Source of the DNA: Bacteroidota bacterium
GTDB lineage: Bacteria; Bacteroidota; Bacteroidia; UKL13-3
Direction: 5' to 3'
NCBI GenBank assembly: GCA_040388375.1
Contig: JAZKBU010000005.1
Span: forward strand, 186,825 to 250,824
Length of the DNA: 64,000 nt
How positions within the stretch are numbered: the first letter of the stretch is position 1; the number at the start of each line of letters is the position of its first letter. Shown here one piece after another: positions 44,027-53,963 of the stretch. The notes beneath the pieces are model-generated. The model made no database searches. It was not told the origin of the DNA and saw nothing but the letters and a program-made list of their open reading frames with translations. Both the position numbers and the translations under genes were made by a program.

Positions 44027-44842
44027 ATGAAAACTATTTTAATTACAGGCTCATCAACAGGAATAGGTAAAGCTACTGCTATATATTTTGCAGAAAAAGG
44101 TTGGAATGTGGCAGCCACCATGCGCAATACCGAAAACGGAAAAGACTTATCAGCATACCCCCATGTAAAAGTATTGGTGTTGGATGTAATGAACCAAGCC
44201 AGTATTGATAAAGCCATAGAAGAAACCATTGCCCTATTTGGCCGCATAGATGTGTTGTTTAACAATGCGGGTTATGCCCTGGTGGGTGCTTTTGAAGCCA
44301 TGAGCGAAGAGCAAATTAAAAAACAGTTTGATACCAATGTGTTTGGGGTAATGAATGTAACACGTGCCATTTTGCCTTATTTCAGAAATAAGCGCAGTGG
44401 AACCATCATCAATACTACTTCGATGGGCGGTTTGTTTACCTTCCCCTTATACAGCGTTTACCATGCTACCAAGTGGGCTTTAGAAGGTTTTATGGAATCG
44501 TTACACTACGAGTTGAAACCATTTAATATACGCGTTAAGAACATAGAACCCGGTGCTATCAGAACCGATTTTTATGACCGTTCGCTCCAATTGGTATCTA
44601 TGGCAGCATACGATGCTTATGTAAAAACAGCGCATCACAATATGTTAAATGCAACAGCCAATGCATCCAATGCAGAAGTAGTAGCCAAAGAAGTATTTAA
44701 AGCCGCTACCGATAACAACTTCAGACTGCGTTATCCCGTTGGTGGAGGCTCATCATTATTACTTTTTATAAGAAAGCTAGTACCCTTAAATATATTTTTT
44801 GCCTTAATGCGCTGGCAGGTAGAAAAGGGTTTTAAAAAATAA
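44027..44842 (+). CDS. Short-chain dehydrogenase/reductase
   Basis: A 271-residue NAD(P)-dependent oxidoreductase. Cofactor motif TGSSTGIG (7-14), NNAG (79-82), and catalytic S132, Y145 and K149 (YHATK) are all present, so it should be active. A downstream PGAIRTDFYDRS motif is usual for classical SDRs acting on small alcohols or ketones. The substrate cannot be inferred. It begins only 25 bp after the preceding terminator and is monocistronic. Confidence 0.92.
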   Translation: MKTILITGSSTGIGKATAIYFAEKGWNVAATMRNTENGKDLSAYPHVKVLVLDVMNQASIDKAIEETIALFGRIDVLFNNAGYALVGAFEAMSEEQIKKQFDTNVFGVMNVTRAILPYFRNKRSGTIINTTSMGGLFTFPLYSVYHATKWALEGFMESLHYELKPFNIRVKNIEPGAIRTDFYDRSLQLVSMAAYDAYVKTAHHNMLNATANASNAEVVAKEVFKAATDNNFRLRYPVGGGSSLLLFIRKLVPLNIFFALMRWQVEKGFKK

Positions 44843-45055
44843 GGCATCATACAAATGGATATATAGTATTTGCATGCAATACTTAAAAAGCATTTAAATT
44901 ATTTAGAGGGTTTGAATACCTGTTAAAAGTAATGGTAGATAGGGCAGAGTAAGAATAAAACATTAATTTTGGCCGTTTGTTAAAGTAATGGAAAGCTAAT
45001 AAGAATAGCGGCAAGATTATTGTCGTTTCAATTACTTTAAAATTAATAATTCAAT

Positions 45056-45955
45056 ATGATAGAGGATAAACCTGTTTTAAAGGGAAAAGAAATACCGTTA
45101 ACAGTTAGCGAATATGTTAGCAGGCTTCGCTCTTTAACAGCCATTCCAACATCCAATTTTCTACTATCAACCATTCAGTTTTGGAATGACGAGCAAACAG
45201 TAAAGTTTTATGCCATAGAGGAGGCATTGTTACTGGTGCATTTAAAACCACCCTTTGGCTGTCCCTTTGCTTATGTATTGTGTACTGAAATTACTGATGA
45301 ATTGATAAACTGTTGTATGGCTATTATACAGCCATTAGGTGTATTTAAATTACGTGTTACCGAAGCCACAAATAGTTTAAGCAATTATGTTTTACAAGCT
45401 GAGTTAGATGAGAACGAATATGTTTACCAATTAAAAGACTTGGCTGAATTAGCAGGTAGTAAATATAAAAAACAACGCAATGCTTTAAAAAAAGTAGTGA
45501 AAGAAAATGAGGCCATTCAATTCAATGTATACGAATTAAAAGATTACACTGAAATAGAAGCGTTAACTACTTTTTGTAAAGAATGTATAGAAGCTAAATC
45601 AGATAAAAGCGATTCGAATACCGTTAACTTAAACAAAGAATGGCTTGCCTTTAACAAGTGTATAGCCTTGCGAAAAGAGCACCCATTAAAATTGGCTGTT
45701 GTAACCATAGCCGGTAAGTTAAGCGGTTTGCTTATTTTCGAGGAGCTTAACAAAGACTGGATAGTAGGGCATTTTTTTAAAACAATAAATGGTTTAGGTG
45801 TGTATTTGTTAAATGCATTCAGTACTTTTATGCTTAGTCAAAATTATTCATACTTCAATTTCCAAGAGGATAGAGGCGTGGAGTCGTTGCGTTATTTTAA
45901 GCAGCAATTAAATCCAATCAGTTATTTAAAGTCGTATCAAGTTATCAGTAAATAG
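45056..45955 (+). CDS. DUF2156 (LPG-synthase-like GNAT) protein
   Basis: A 299-residue protein with no signal or membrane segment. EYVYQLKDLAELAGSKYKKQ (121-140) and RNALKKVVKENEAI match the core of DUF2156, the catalytic domain of phosphatidylglycerol lysyltransferases, and NFQEDRGVESLRYFKQQLNP near the C-terminus matches its acceptor-binding end. Such domains transfer an aminoacyl group from tRNA onto a lipid or another amine acceptor. Free-standing DUF2156 proteins are of unknown substrate. It ends one base before a membrane-protein gene, so the two are translationally coupled. Confidence 0.8.
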   Translation: MIEDKPVLKGKEIPLTVSEYVSRLRSLTAIPTSNFLLSTIQFWNDEQTVKFYAIEEALLLVHLKPPFGCPFAYVLCTEITDELINCCMAIIQPLGVFKLRVTEATNSLSNYVLQAELDENEYVYQLKDLAELAGSKYKKQRNALKKVVKENEAIQFNVYELKDYTEIEALTTFCKECIEAKSDKSDSNTVNLNKEWLAFNKCIALRKEHPLKLAVVTIAGKLSGLLIFEELNKDWIVGHFFKTINGLGVYLLNAFSTFMLSQNYSYFNFQEDRGVESLRYFKQQLNPISYLKSYQVISK

Positions 45956-45956
45956 T

Positions 45957-46493
45957 ATGAAAGTTTGGTTAAATAGAATATTACTGTTTTTAACGGGAGC
46001 CACTACGTTTACGGCCATTAACTATAGTTTCGATTTTATTTTATACCCCTTTGTTATTTACCATATGGGTGTATTGTATGGTTTCTTTATCATGATACTG
46101 CTTTCGTTTTTATTTTGCTGGCTGTACTTTATTATATATGATTATTTAAAGCGCGATTTTTTAGGCATTGAATATTCAAAAGAAAAAATGAATGCCATTA
46201 TTGCCAACGAGGAGAGCGTAGGCTTGAAATTATTATTGGTTAAAATATTGCGTAAAAGCAGGGCTTTCCTATTTATATTTTTGTCTATTTACTTTGATCC
46301 GTTTGTGGCAGTGGCCTTTGAGCGTAAAGGTAATTTTGAATACAATGGTTTAAGTGCCCGCGATTGGCGCTTATTTATTTTGAGCTTATTTATCAGCAAT
46401 GGGTTTTGGGCAAGCACTGTATTTTTAGGCTTATCGTTTTTTGAGTTTGTGCTAAAACTAATCAAAGACTGGTGGTATTTGTTAGGGCAATAA
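45957..46493 (+). CDS. Integral membrane protein coupled to DUF2156 enzyme
   Basis: A 178-residue protein with about four membrane segments: ILLFLTGATTFTAINYSFDF, FVIYHMGVLYGFFIMILLSF with FLFCWLYFIIYDYL, FLFIFLSIYFDPFVAVAF, and LFILSLFISNGFWASTVFLG. Charged loops face the cytoplasm (RKSRAF). No family recognised. It starts one base after the DUF2156 stop and overlaps nothing else. It could be the membrane partner of that enzyme, in the way that MprF joins a membrane flippase to a DUF2156 domain; this is inference. It converges with the subtilase gene, 5 bp away. Confidence 0.68.
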   Translation: MKVWLNRILLFLTGATTFTAINYSFDFILYPFVIYHMGVLYGFFIMILLSFLFCWLYFIIYDYLKRDFLGIEYSKEKMNAIIANEESVGLKLLLVKILRKSRAFLFIFLSIYFDPFVAVAFERKGNFEYNGLSARDWRLFILSLFISNGFWASTVFLGLSFFEFVLKLIKDWWYLLGQ

Positions 46494-46498
46494 GTGCG

Positions 46499-49105
46499 CT
46501 ATTGTTTCATTATTTTTTTAGTAATTACTAAATCGCCAATGATGGTTTGTACTATATACAAACCGCTTTGCAATGTCTTTAATTCGCTCAGATCAATTTC
46601 TATATTATTGTTACCTACTGTAAAGGTTTTATTTAATTTTAGTTGCCCTGATAAATCATACACTTTAAGGGTACAATCACCTATCGTTTTGTTTGAATTT
46701 ATTTTTATATAACAAGTTTCACTAAACGGATTGGGGTAAAATAGTATATTGGTTAATGAAGGCGCATCAACACTTACTGTTTTAGAGTAGTGGTAAGCAC
46801 CATCGTAATCCAATTGTTTTAACCTGTAATATATTTTGTTGCCAAAGCTGTTGGCATTACCAAGGTCGTTTAACGCATCAGTGTATTGGTAATTTTGAAC
46901 ACGCAATGAATTGCCTACTCCTTTTACAAAGTTTATTTTAGTAAATAAGCTGTTATCGAAAGAGCGCTCTATGTCAAAACCATTATTGTTTATTTCAGTA
47001 AGCGTACTCCACTGTAATAGTATTTTACTGTCAATATTTTCTGCATTGAAGCTAAGCCATTTTACAGGCAATGTAATAGAGGAAGCAGCAAAGCTTTTGG
47101 TATTGTATAAGCTAAAGGTAGAGTCGCCATTGTAATCGAAAATAGCAATATGGTAAGTAGGAGTGCCCGCTATATTGTTATAAACAGGTAGCATACTGTT
47201 AGCAGTGCCATTATATACCACATAATTATTGGTGCCTACTTGCGTACCCAATCCAAAAGTATCTTTGGCTATGTATTTGGTTCCATTTACCGGTAATGCA
47301 TTTACAGGCCCTGAGCTATTAGCTATAATTAATCGTTTAGTACCATTGCCTTTGGTAAAGCTGTTTATTCTAAAGTTAGCCGTGCTTGATGAAAAGTTTG
47401 CTAACACAATATTACTCGAAGCAATTTGTGGTGTAGCAATAAAACCACTGCCAATCATAGCAAATGCCTGTGGCGCTGCATTAAGTAAAGTGTTTTTATG
47501 TTTTACTTTAATGGTATAAAACCCGGTAGGTAAATTAGTAGCATAAATTTGTTCCACATTGTCCCTGTAATTATCGCCCGTAGTGGCTGCTGCGCTTGGG
47601 TTGTACGGATTTAGTATAAATGGCGTGTATATTTGATTGGTAGTATTATTAATCAGCCTAAGGTCTAAATCGTTTACCAAACGCAATATACTATCGTTTA
47701 ATGCAGGCGGGCGGACTAACGCAGTTGGGTCCGTCCAACTAATGGTTATTTTAGTTGTGTCTGTATTGTTTATGTAGATAGGTAATTCAAATGAATCAGT
47801 ATTGTTTAAACTGTATTCACGTATCATGTTTTTTGATGAATCGCTAATCAGTTGTGCTGCTTTGGCTATGTTTAACAAACCCCATCCGCTTTCGTAATTG
47901 GGGCCTAACGTGGCTTTGCAATTATCAGCAGTATGAATAGCCAAACCTTTTAGCGTAGCCGCTTTCATCCATTTGTTATTGGTGTTATAATAATGTTGTT
48001 GTAAAAGATACAACGAACCACTTGCCGCAGCTGATGCACCTGAAGTACCACCCAGACTTGTATAAGCAGAGTCGTGTGTACTGTTTGGTGTTACTGTTGT
48101 ACCAGTTCCGGTTACTACATCCGGTTTTATACGGCCATCATCAGTTGGTCCCCAACTGCTATAACTATAAGTATTAATAGGAGCAGTAATAAACCCGTTG
48201 CTTTGTATGGGTACTGCACCTACCGAAAGTATATTTTTAGCCGTGCCGTATGTTACTACGCAATCATAAGGGCCAACGGTATCGCGGGTAGTATAGCTTA
48301 ATGTCCATGCAGAGCCATTCCAGATATAATGTGGTGTGTTGGGTGCTAACTTATTTCCACGGTCATTGCCAACCGCTTTTACTATTAAATAATACGGGTT
48401 GGTATAAGCAATGCTGTCCCATTGTTTGGTGGTATTATCATAAAAGCCAAACTGCCAGTCTTTGGTAGTGCTAATGGTGGTGTCGCCTAACCAATAAGTA
48501 TTGGGGCCACTCACAAACCAAGCCGCCAAGTCACCATACGCATGGTTTGATAGCAGTAAACCATTTGCTGCCGCAGCCATTTCAGCTATATCGTTATCGT
48601 AAACCCAAGCCTTTAAATTACTTTGGTAAGCCATTCCTTTTGCATTGGCATCAACGCCACCGGCTACCAGTATGCCTGCTATATTGTTGGAGTGACCTAA
48701 CAATATAGTATTGGTATCCATTTGAGTTACGCGTCCTATAAATTCTTTATGAGTTGCCCTGATGGCTCCACCATCCCACATGCCTAATTTGTTTACACCT
48801 AAACCTGTTAAATTTAATCCTAAACCTCCAGCAGGCCAAACTTTATTTACACTAAGGGTATTGGCTAAACCTATATTGGTACAGGTAGTTTTATAACTCG
48901 GAAATCCATTGTCAGCAAAACCACTGAACTGAATTTTGTCCTGATTAAGTGTAATTGGATTTTGTTTGAACAAAAATAAATTGCGGTATTGCGCTAAATT
49001 GTTTTGGTATTTTTTGTAGAGTAAAAGCACTGCATCAGGCTGCGCTAACAGCCAAAGTGGTAGTAAGGTAATAACTACTATAAGCGCTTTTGGTTTCATA
49101 ATCAT
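46499..49105 (-). CDS. T9SS-exported subtilisin-like serine protease
   Basis: A ~868-residue S8 family protease. The ATG at 49105 or 49099 is preferred (MKPKALIVVITLLPLWLLAQ is a good signal) over the TTG at 49120. The catalytic triad is visible as D in LGMWDGG, H in GHSNNIAGIL, and S in GGTSGASAAASG. After the protease core comes an FN3-like domain (ITISWTDP onwards), the LPVKWLSF ... QWSTLTEINNNGFDIERS ... YYRLKQLDYDGAYHYS module and a T9SS sorting domain (FYPNPFSETCYIKI ... ITKKIMKQ). It is secreted or surface-bound and degrades extracellular protein. The flavoprotein gene lies 29 bp upstream on the same strand, but a shared role is unlikely. Confidence 0.92.
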   Translation of the reverse strand: MIMKPKALIVVITLLPLWLLAQPDAVLLLYKKYQNNLAQYRNLFLFKQNPITLNQDKIQFSGFADNGFPSYKTTCTNIGLANTLSVNKVWPAGGLGLNLTGLGVNKLGMWDGGAIRATHKEFIGRVTQMDTNTILLGHSNNIAGILVAGGVDANAKGMAYQSNLKAWVYDNDIAEMAAAANGLLLSNHAYGDLAAWFVSGPNTYWLGDTTISTTKDWQFGFYDNTTKQWDSIAYTNPYYLIVKAVGNDRGNKLAPNTPHYIWNGSAWTLSYTTRDTVGPYDCVVTYGTAKNILSVGAVPIQSNGFITAPINTYSYSSWGPTDDGRIKPDVVTGTGTTVTPNSTHDSAYTSLGGTSGASAAASGSLYLLQQHYYNTNNKWMKAATLKGLAIHTADNCKATLGPNYESGWGLLNIAKAAQLISDSSKNMIREYSLNNTDSFELPIYINNTDTTKITISWTDPTALVRPPALNDSILRLVNDLDLRLINNTTNQIYTPFILNPYNPSAAATTGDNYRDNVEQIYATNLPTGFYTIKVKHKNTLLNAAPQAFAMIGSGFIATPQIASSNIVLANFSSSTANFRINSFTKGNGTKRLIIANSSGPVNALPVNGTKYIAKDTFGLGTQVGTNNYVVYNGTANSMLPVYNNIAGTPTYHIAIFDYNGDSTFSLYNTKSFAASSITLPVKWLSFNAENIDSKILLQWSTLTEINNNGFDIERSFDNSLFTKINFVKGVGNSLRVQNYQYTDALNDLGNANSFGNKIYYRLKQLDYDGAYHYSKTVSVDAPSLTNILFYPNPFSETCYIKINSNKTIGDCTLKVYDLSGQLKLNKTFTVGNNNIEIDLSELKTLQSGLYIVQTIIGDLVITKKIMKQ

Positions 49106-49134
49106 TTTATAGTAAAACAAATATATTTATTTTA

Positions 49135-50331
49135 CTATAAAATACGGTTAAAGTATTGCGCCAAGTAATAACCCATACTAAAGTTGGCTTGCAGTAAATA
49201 ACCTCCTGTTGGTGCATCCCAATCAAGCATTTCGCCCATGCAAAAAGTATTGGGTATTTTGGTCAGCGCTAAGTTGGCATCAACTTCAGTTAAGGCTATA
49301 CCACCAACGGTTGAAATGGCTTCGTCAATAGGAGCAGTACCTATAACAGTAAGCGGAAGATTTTTTATCTTATAAGCTAATATTTCTGCACTTAAAAATT
49401 CTTCTTTGGTTAATATAGCTTTTAACAAAGCTGCTTGTGTCGCATTGATGTTTAAATCAAATTTCAGTATTTCGCTTATCGATTTTTGTTCATTGCCTAA
49501 CTTCTTCTCAATAGCTACCTGATGTAATGTTGGTTTTAAATCAATGGATAGATGAGCTTCGTTTTTTGAATTCAGTTGAGCTCTTATTTTATTGCTTAAA
49601 GCGTATATCGCTCCACCTTCTAGTCCTAATTTGGTAATAGCCAATTCACCTTTTTTAGTTAAGCTGCCACAAGTGGCCGCAATGTTTTTTAAATATTGCC
49701 CTTCGTGCTCGTTGATAAAATCAGCAGGCCATGTTATTTCAAATGCACAGTTTGATGCCTGAAAAGGAATGGTTTTAATGCCTTGGTTGACAAATAAGGA
49801 AAGCCATGTTCCGTCAGAACCTGTTTTAGCCCAACTGCTGCCTCCTAATGCAAAAACAGTATAGTCGCTGCTTATATGTGTAGTTTCGGTTGGTGTTTTA
49901 AATACCAGTTCATCATTGTTCCAACCTAACCATTCATATTGTGTTTGAATACTTACATTGTTTTGCTTTACCTGATTAACAATGGTGTTTAATACTTCAA
50001 TGGGTTTTAAATCTTTTAATGGAAATACTCTTTTGCTGGAACCAATAAATGTTTCAATACCTATTTGGTGTAACCAGTATTGTAAATCGTTATTGTTAAA
50101 AGTTTCAAAAAAAGGCTTTATAAATTTAACAGGTGTATACTTATTAATAAACTCTTGCGGAACCTCAGAGTGTGTTATGTTTAAACCACCATCACCAGCC
50201 ACTAAAAACTTACGGCCAACGGCAAAGTTTTTTTCATAAATAGTTACATCAAAAACCTGTGTGTTTATTTGTGCGGCTAGCATTAAAGCCGATGGGCCTC
50301 CACCAATGATGGCAATTGTTTTTTTACTCAT
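49135..50331 (-). CDS. HI0933-family FAD-dependent oxidoreductase
   Basis: A 398-residue cytoplasmic flavoprotein. The dinucleotide-binding GGGPSALMLA motif at 10-19 is followed by GRKFLVAGDGGLNITH (about 39-54) and a second motif, SSDYTVFALGGSSWAKTGSDG. TGGYLLQANFSMGYYLAQY near the C-terminus is also conserved in this family of aminoacetone-oxidase-like / TIGR03862-type flavoproteins. Substrate unknown. Downstream the subtilase begins after 29 bp on the same strand. Confidence 0.87.
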   Translation of the reverse strand: MSKKTIAIIGGGPSALMLAAQINTQVFDVTIYEKNFAVGRKFLVAGDGGLNITHSEVPQEFINKYTPVKFIKPFFETFNNNDLQYWLHQIGIETFIGSSKRVFPLKDLKPIEVLNTIVNQVKQNNVSIQTQYEWLGWNNDELVFKTPTETTHISSDYTVFALGGSSWAKTGSDGTWLSLFVNQGIKTIPFQASNCAFEITWPADFINEHEGQYLKNIAATCGSLTKKGELAITKLGLEGGAIYALSNKIRAQLNSKNEAHLSIDLKPTLHQVAIEKKLGNEQKSISEILKFDLNINATQAALLKAILTKEEFLSAEILAYKIKNLPLTVIGTAPIDEAISTVGGIALTEVDANLALTKIPNTFCMGEMLDWDAPTGGYLLQANFSMGYYLAQYFNRIL

Positions 50332-50404
50332 GAATGTAAGCGCAAAAATGCTTATTTAATGTTTTAAAACAACTGCATAATCATACTAAATAAATACCCG
50401 AACA

Positions 50405-50442
50405 AAAAACAGGTCATTCTCCTATAAGAATGACCTGTTTTT
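50405..50442 (-). terminator. Intrinsic terminator of the nuclease gene
   Basis: A perfect 16 bp stem (50405-50420 with 50427-50442, core ACAGGTCATTCT), 6-nt loop, T tail, 21 bp past the stop codon. Confidence 0.9.
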
Positions 50443-50462
50443 ATTTTAATGAATTGAATAAG

Positions 50463-51836
50463 TTAATTAGTTGGACCGTTGTCTACTGTTGCTTCTATCG
50501 TAGCTTGAATATTTGTAGGTAAGTTACTTAAAATATTGTAGCCGGTTGCTGCTTCAATAGCATCTACTGAAGTTCTGTAAGTTCCCCATGAGCTGCTCAC
50601 TGTGTTTATATTAGGTGTGTTTACCGCAATTACACGTGTGCTGGTAGTTACACGGCTTACATCATTGGTGCCTTGTGTTAATACTACAATTACTTTCCAT
50701 ACATTGCTGGGAACAGTAATGTTTCCATTGTTAATGGTATTGAATGTGCCGTTTGAACCAGTACCACCAATTCCATAAGAACCCATAATAACATATACTT
50801 CATTGCCGGCATTAACCAATGTACGGGTATAGTTTTCTAGGTTAGCCCATGTTTGTTGGTTATTATTAGGTGCCTGAGGTATCATATTAGTCATTAAAAA
50901 AGTAGCTGAATTATTGGCAACAGTTGAAGTTCTGTCTGCTGACGGGCAGTTATGACCTCTGTCAAAACCACTACCTGAATAGCTTGTACTGCCTACTTGG
51001 TACCAACCGGCAGGTAAGGTAGCATCGGCTCTAAAATCATCCTGACGAGCGGCTGAACCTAACCAGTTTGGCCCTACATACCAGCTAACCCAATTAGCGG
51101 TAGCTCTGGAGCGGTTGTATGAAAGAATAAATTGTGTTTTTTGCATTAAATAGTTGTTTTCGTTGCTTATTACATTGGTTGCACCACTTGGGTTACCCAT
51201 AGCCATGTGGTCACCGTCAACACCTCCGCCAGTTCCTCCACCGCTATTGTCATTTATAACAAAATCATCAATATTGATACGGTTGGTACCACCTGAAATT
51301 TTTCTGATTTCGAAACGAACGTTACCTGTAACTGACATAGTAAAGGTGGCTGTTTGTAAAGTAGTGGCAGAAGTAGTAATGGTTGAACCTACTTTGCTGT
51401 ATGAGGTTCCGCTGTTTGTAGACATCCATAACTCCCAGGTACTGTTTGCATCTGTTCCGTATTTGGCATGTTGAATAGTTACACTTGATGCACCAGTAGT
51501 GGCATTAAACTGCATAGTTAATTTACCTGTATTTCTAATGCGTACTGATTTAGTTCCATTTTTAGGATCGCTGCTGGTGTTACCAATTAAGGCATCATCT
51601 AAATTCCAGCTACCAGAGCTAAGCGAAATAGCAGCAGCGGCATAGGCTGTTTTTGTTCCACTTTCAAAGTTTTCCGGAAAACCACTTGTAATGGCTAAAG
51701 TACTTGTACTGGATGGATTTTGTTTAGTGGTGTTTGGGGTATTGGCAAGTGTTGGACTGGTGTTTTCTTTTGAACATGCACTTAATACTAATAGTCCGAT
51801 AATAGTAATAGCGAGGTACTGTTTAATTTGTTTCAT
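50463..51836 (-). CDS. Secreted lipoprotein DNA/RNA non-specific endonuclease
   Basis: A 457-residue lipoprotein (LAITIIGLLVLSAC, lipidated C23) from the ATG at 51836; an ATG at 51857 gives an N-terminal extension of 7 residues. The N-terminal part (about 55-200) is a carbohydrate-binding-like sandwich with FEIRKISGGTNRINIDDFVI. The C-terminal part is a NUC1-type endonuclease: YNRSRATANWVSWYVGPNWLG, then FDRGHNCPSADRT with the catalytic H295, and NMIPQAPNNNQQTWANLE with the metal-binding Asn. It would degrade extracellular or periplasmic nucleic acid, for nutrition or defence. No T9SS tail is evident. It is preceded by a terminator-bounded gap from the amidoligase operon. Confidence 0.88.
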   Translation of the reverse strand: MKQIKQYLAITIIGLLVLSACSKENTSPTLANTPNTTKQNPSSTSTLAITSGFPENFESGTKTAYAAAAISLSSGSWNLDDALIGNTSSDPKNGTKSVRIRNTGKLTMQFNATTGASSVTIQHAKYGTDANSTWELWMSTNSGTSYSKVGSTITTSATTLQTATFTMSVTGNVRFEIRKISGGTNRINIDDFVINDNSGGGTGGGVDGDHMAMGNPSGATNVISNENNYLMQKTQFILSYNRSRATANWVSWYVGPNWLGSAARQDDFRADATLPAGWYQVGSTSYSGSGFDRGHNCPSADRTSTVANNSATFLMTNMIPQAPNNNQQTWANLENYTRTLVNAGNEVYVIMGSYGIGGTGSNGTFNTINNGNITVPSNVWKVIVVLTQGTNDVSRVTTSTRVIAVNTPNINTVSSSWGTYRTSVDAIEAATGYNILSNLPTNIQATIEATVDNGPTN

Positions 51837-51940
51837 GATTATATGGTTAAATATCATGCAAATTATCAGCCTTGAAGTTATTTAATTAACAAGCATTTAT
51901 TAAGAATCAATTATCAAATGGTAGCTCTACTATTAATTGT

Positions 51941-53131
51941 TTACTCTTCAAAAAAAGCAATGTTTCCACCCACCCAATCAAAGTCTTTATTGTAACGTAC
52001 ACCAATCATTTTACCTCTGCTCATACGTCCTAAGTTGGTAGCTAATGTTGGCCGTTCATCGCCATCGGGCCAAAGGTACATCATGCGTATTTCGCATTTA
52101 ACACCTCCTACAGGCGATTGAATGGCTGCTGCATAATTTACTTTTTCCTGTAAAATCCAATTCTCCGGGTCTTTTATGTTCTCCATGTCTGCTGGTTTTA
52201 CATCTATAATAACCCCCATTCCACTAAAGCTGAACAGGGGTTTTAAAACATAGTTTTCCAAATCTGTTGGAATGCTTTTTAGCTCATGTAGAAAATAGGT
52301 ATTGGGTACAAATTTGTTTCTTAAAAAAGGCATGGTGTATTTGCTGATTCTATAAAACCAATGTGGATGCGTAATCCATTCTACATCTAAATCATCTTGT
52401 AAATTAATGCTGTATGTAAAATCAGGATTGGCTGCTAAGTCATCAAAAATTAAACGGTTGTATATGCGTTTTACTGCTATTTCTTTTCCTTCTTTCTGGT
52501 AAAAAACTTTGTTGCCTTTTTGTATTAACTCGCTTAAGCAAACTATTGGTATGCCTAAGTTGGCTACAGTCGCATAAAAATCAATCCTCGTTTTTTGCTC
52601 ATGGGGTTTCAGGTCCATGAGTATAACCTGTTCAGGATTGCAATTGCCAATAATGGTTTTACGCAACAAGGCTAAATAAGAATGGTGGTTTAAGCCGCTG
52701 CTGTAATGCGAAAAGTTATCGGGACAGTAAAACCACTTTTTGTATTCAAGGCCAATAATATCTTCCCAGGCATACAAGCTGGGAAAGCCTTGCAGCTCTA
52801 TGAGTTTAGGTATAAAATTTCCTTGTTCATCTTGGCAAATACCAAAATCAATACAAATAAAATGAGGGTGTTTGCCTTCATTTTGCATGCGTAAATTTTT
52901 GGGTATGGCTTTTTCTGTTATTTCTTTAAAGTTGGGTTTAACTATTACATCTACTATTTGCTCGCAGGCTGAAACCAATTTTTGCTTTAAGTTTTTGTCA
53001 ACAAACATCGGTGTTTCGGCTATTCTAAACACTACATCCTGTTGGTATAAATTATTTAAATGCTGCACAAAACTTTCGTAATGTGCCTGCTTAAATGTTT
53101 CGTTATACTTTTTGCGAATAGCGGCTATCAT
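51941..53131 (-). CDS. Large ATP-grasp-like protein, last gene of the amidoligase operon
   Basis: A 396-residue cytoplasmic protein of a conserved uncharacterised type. Motifs suggestive of an ATP-grasp fold are KLIELQGFPSLYAWED, ENYVLKPLFSFSGMGVIIDV (a Lys followed by a glycine-rich loop, as in the ATP-grasp lid), WILQEKVNYAAAI and CEIRMMYLW with a terminal acidic stretch. It overlaps the preceding gene by 4 bp (ATGA), so it is translationally coupled to the glutamine amidotransferase. In context it is likely a second ligase that joins or amidates a carboxylate. The assignment to the ATP-grasp superfamily is from motif reading and should be checked by profile search. Confidence 0.75.
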   Translation of the reverse strand: MIAAIRKKYNETFKQAHYESFVQHLNNLYQQDVVFRIAETPMFVDKNLKQKLVSACEQIVDVIVKPNFKEITEKAIPKNLRMQNEGKHPHFICIDFGICQDEQGNFIPKLIELQGFPSLYAWEDIIGLEYKKWFYCPDNFSHYSSGLNHHSYLALLRKTIIGNCNPEQVILMDLKPHEQKTRIDFYATVANLGIPIVCLSELIQKGNKVFYQKEGKEIAVKRIYNRLIFDDLAANPDFTYSINLQDDLDVEWITHPHWFYRISKYTMPFLRNKFVPNTYFLHELKSIPTDLENYVLKPLFSFSGMGVIIDVKPADMENIKDPENWILQEKVNYAAAIQSPVGGVKCEIRMMYLWPDGDERPTLATNLGRMSRGKMIGVRYNKDFDWVGGNIAFFEE

Positions 53132-53952
53132 GCACTTACTTGTTTTTGTTGAACAGATAACAAAGCATTGTCTAAAAACTGTGGAATAATAAGGCTTTGG
53201 GTAAGCATAATTTTATCTTCATCATGCAGGGTTGCTATCATGGTATTGTATTTTTCTATACCATGGTTTTCTATGACCAATTGTTTTTTCTCTTCGCTTT
53301 GCCAATAATGTAACATGCCTTCAGCATCGGCTTCCGGATGAAATTGTGTGCCTACCATTTCCGGACTGAAACGAATAGCCATCAATGCTCTTTCTAACGA
53401 TACATGTGGGCGCAGTTTTTCTAAGGCTAAAATCTGTGCACCCATTTTTTCTATTTTGCTATCATTAGGTGCTATAACCTGCCATTTACGTGAATCAACT
53501 ATGTAAAAAGGGCGTGGCAGGTTTTTAAAAATTAAGTCGCCTAAACCTTCATCGGTTGAGAAAACAGGGTAAGTGCCAAACGATTCGCTTTTACGTAAAC
53601 ATACATCGCCTAAATTAAAATGATGGCACATCACCTGAAACGAATGGCAAATGAAAAAGATGTGTTTTTTATCGGTTGCTGTTTTATTGTGCTTCATTAC
53701 ATCTTTTACAAACTTTATATAGTTCTTTTCCCAGCCTTCATTATCTACAGGGCTTCCGGGGCCACCACTGGAAATATAAATATCATAATCTAAAGTAGGT
53801 TTCTCTTGTTTACCTCTTATATCAAATACTGTTTTTTGTATGGCTACGCGATGATTGGCAGCATAGTTATCCAGTATCTGGTGTATGTTTCTCATGCCTT
53901 GGTTTTCTGTACCGTTGTACATATCAAGGATGGCTATTTTAATATTTTGCAT
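53128..53952 (-). CDS. Class I glutamine amidotransferase
   Basis: A 274-residue GATase I domain protein that releases ammonia from glutamine for a partner enzyme. Oxyanion loop ISSGGPGSP (60-68), nucleophile C102 in FFICHSFQVM, and H205 and E207 in GTQFHPEAD form the complete triad. No synthetase domain is fused; it overlaps the large ATP-grasp-like gene by 4 bp, which may be its ammonia acceptor, and begins 11 bp after the GCS2-type ligase gene. Similar to GMP-synthase-like amidotransferases; the exact family is not known to me. The tail of ~35 residues after position 240 has no counterpart in the fold. Confidence 0.9.
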   Translation of the reverse strand: MQNIKIAILDMYNGTENQGMRNIHQILDNYAANHRVAIQKTVFDIRGKQEKPTLDYDIYISSGGPGSPVDNEGWEKNYIKFVKDVMKHNKTATDKKHIFFICHSFQVMCHHFNLGDVCLRKSESFGTYPVFSTDEGLGDLIFKNLPRPFYIVDSRKWQVIAPNDSKIEKMGAQILALEKLRPHVSLERALMAIRFSPEMVGTQFHPEADAEGMLHYWQSEEKKQLVIENHGIEKYNTMIATLHDEDKIMLTQSLIIPQFLDNALLSVQQKQVSA

Positions 53953-53963
53953 ATGTTTATTTT

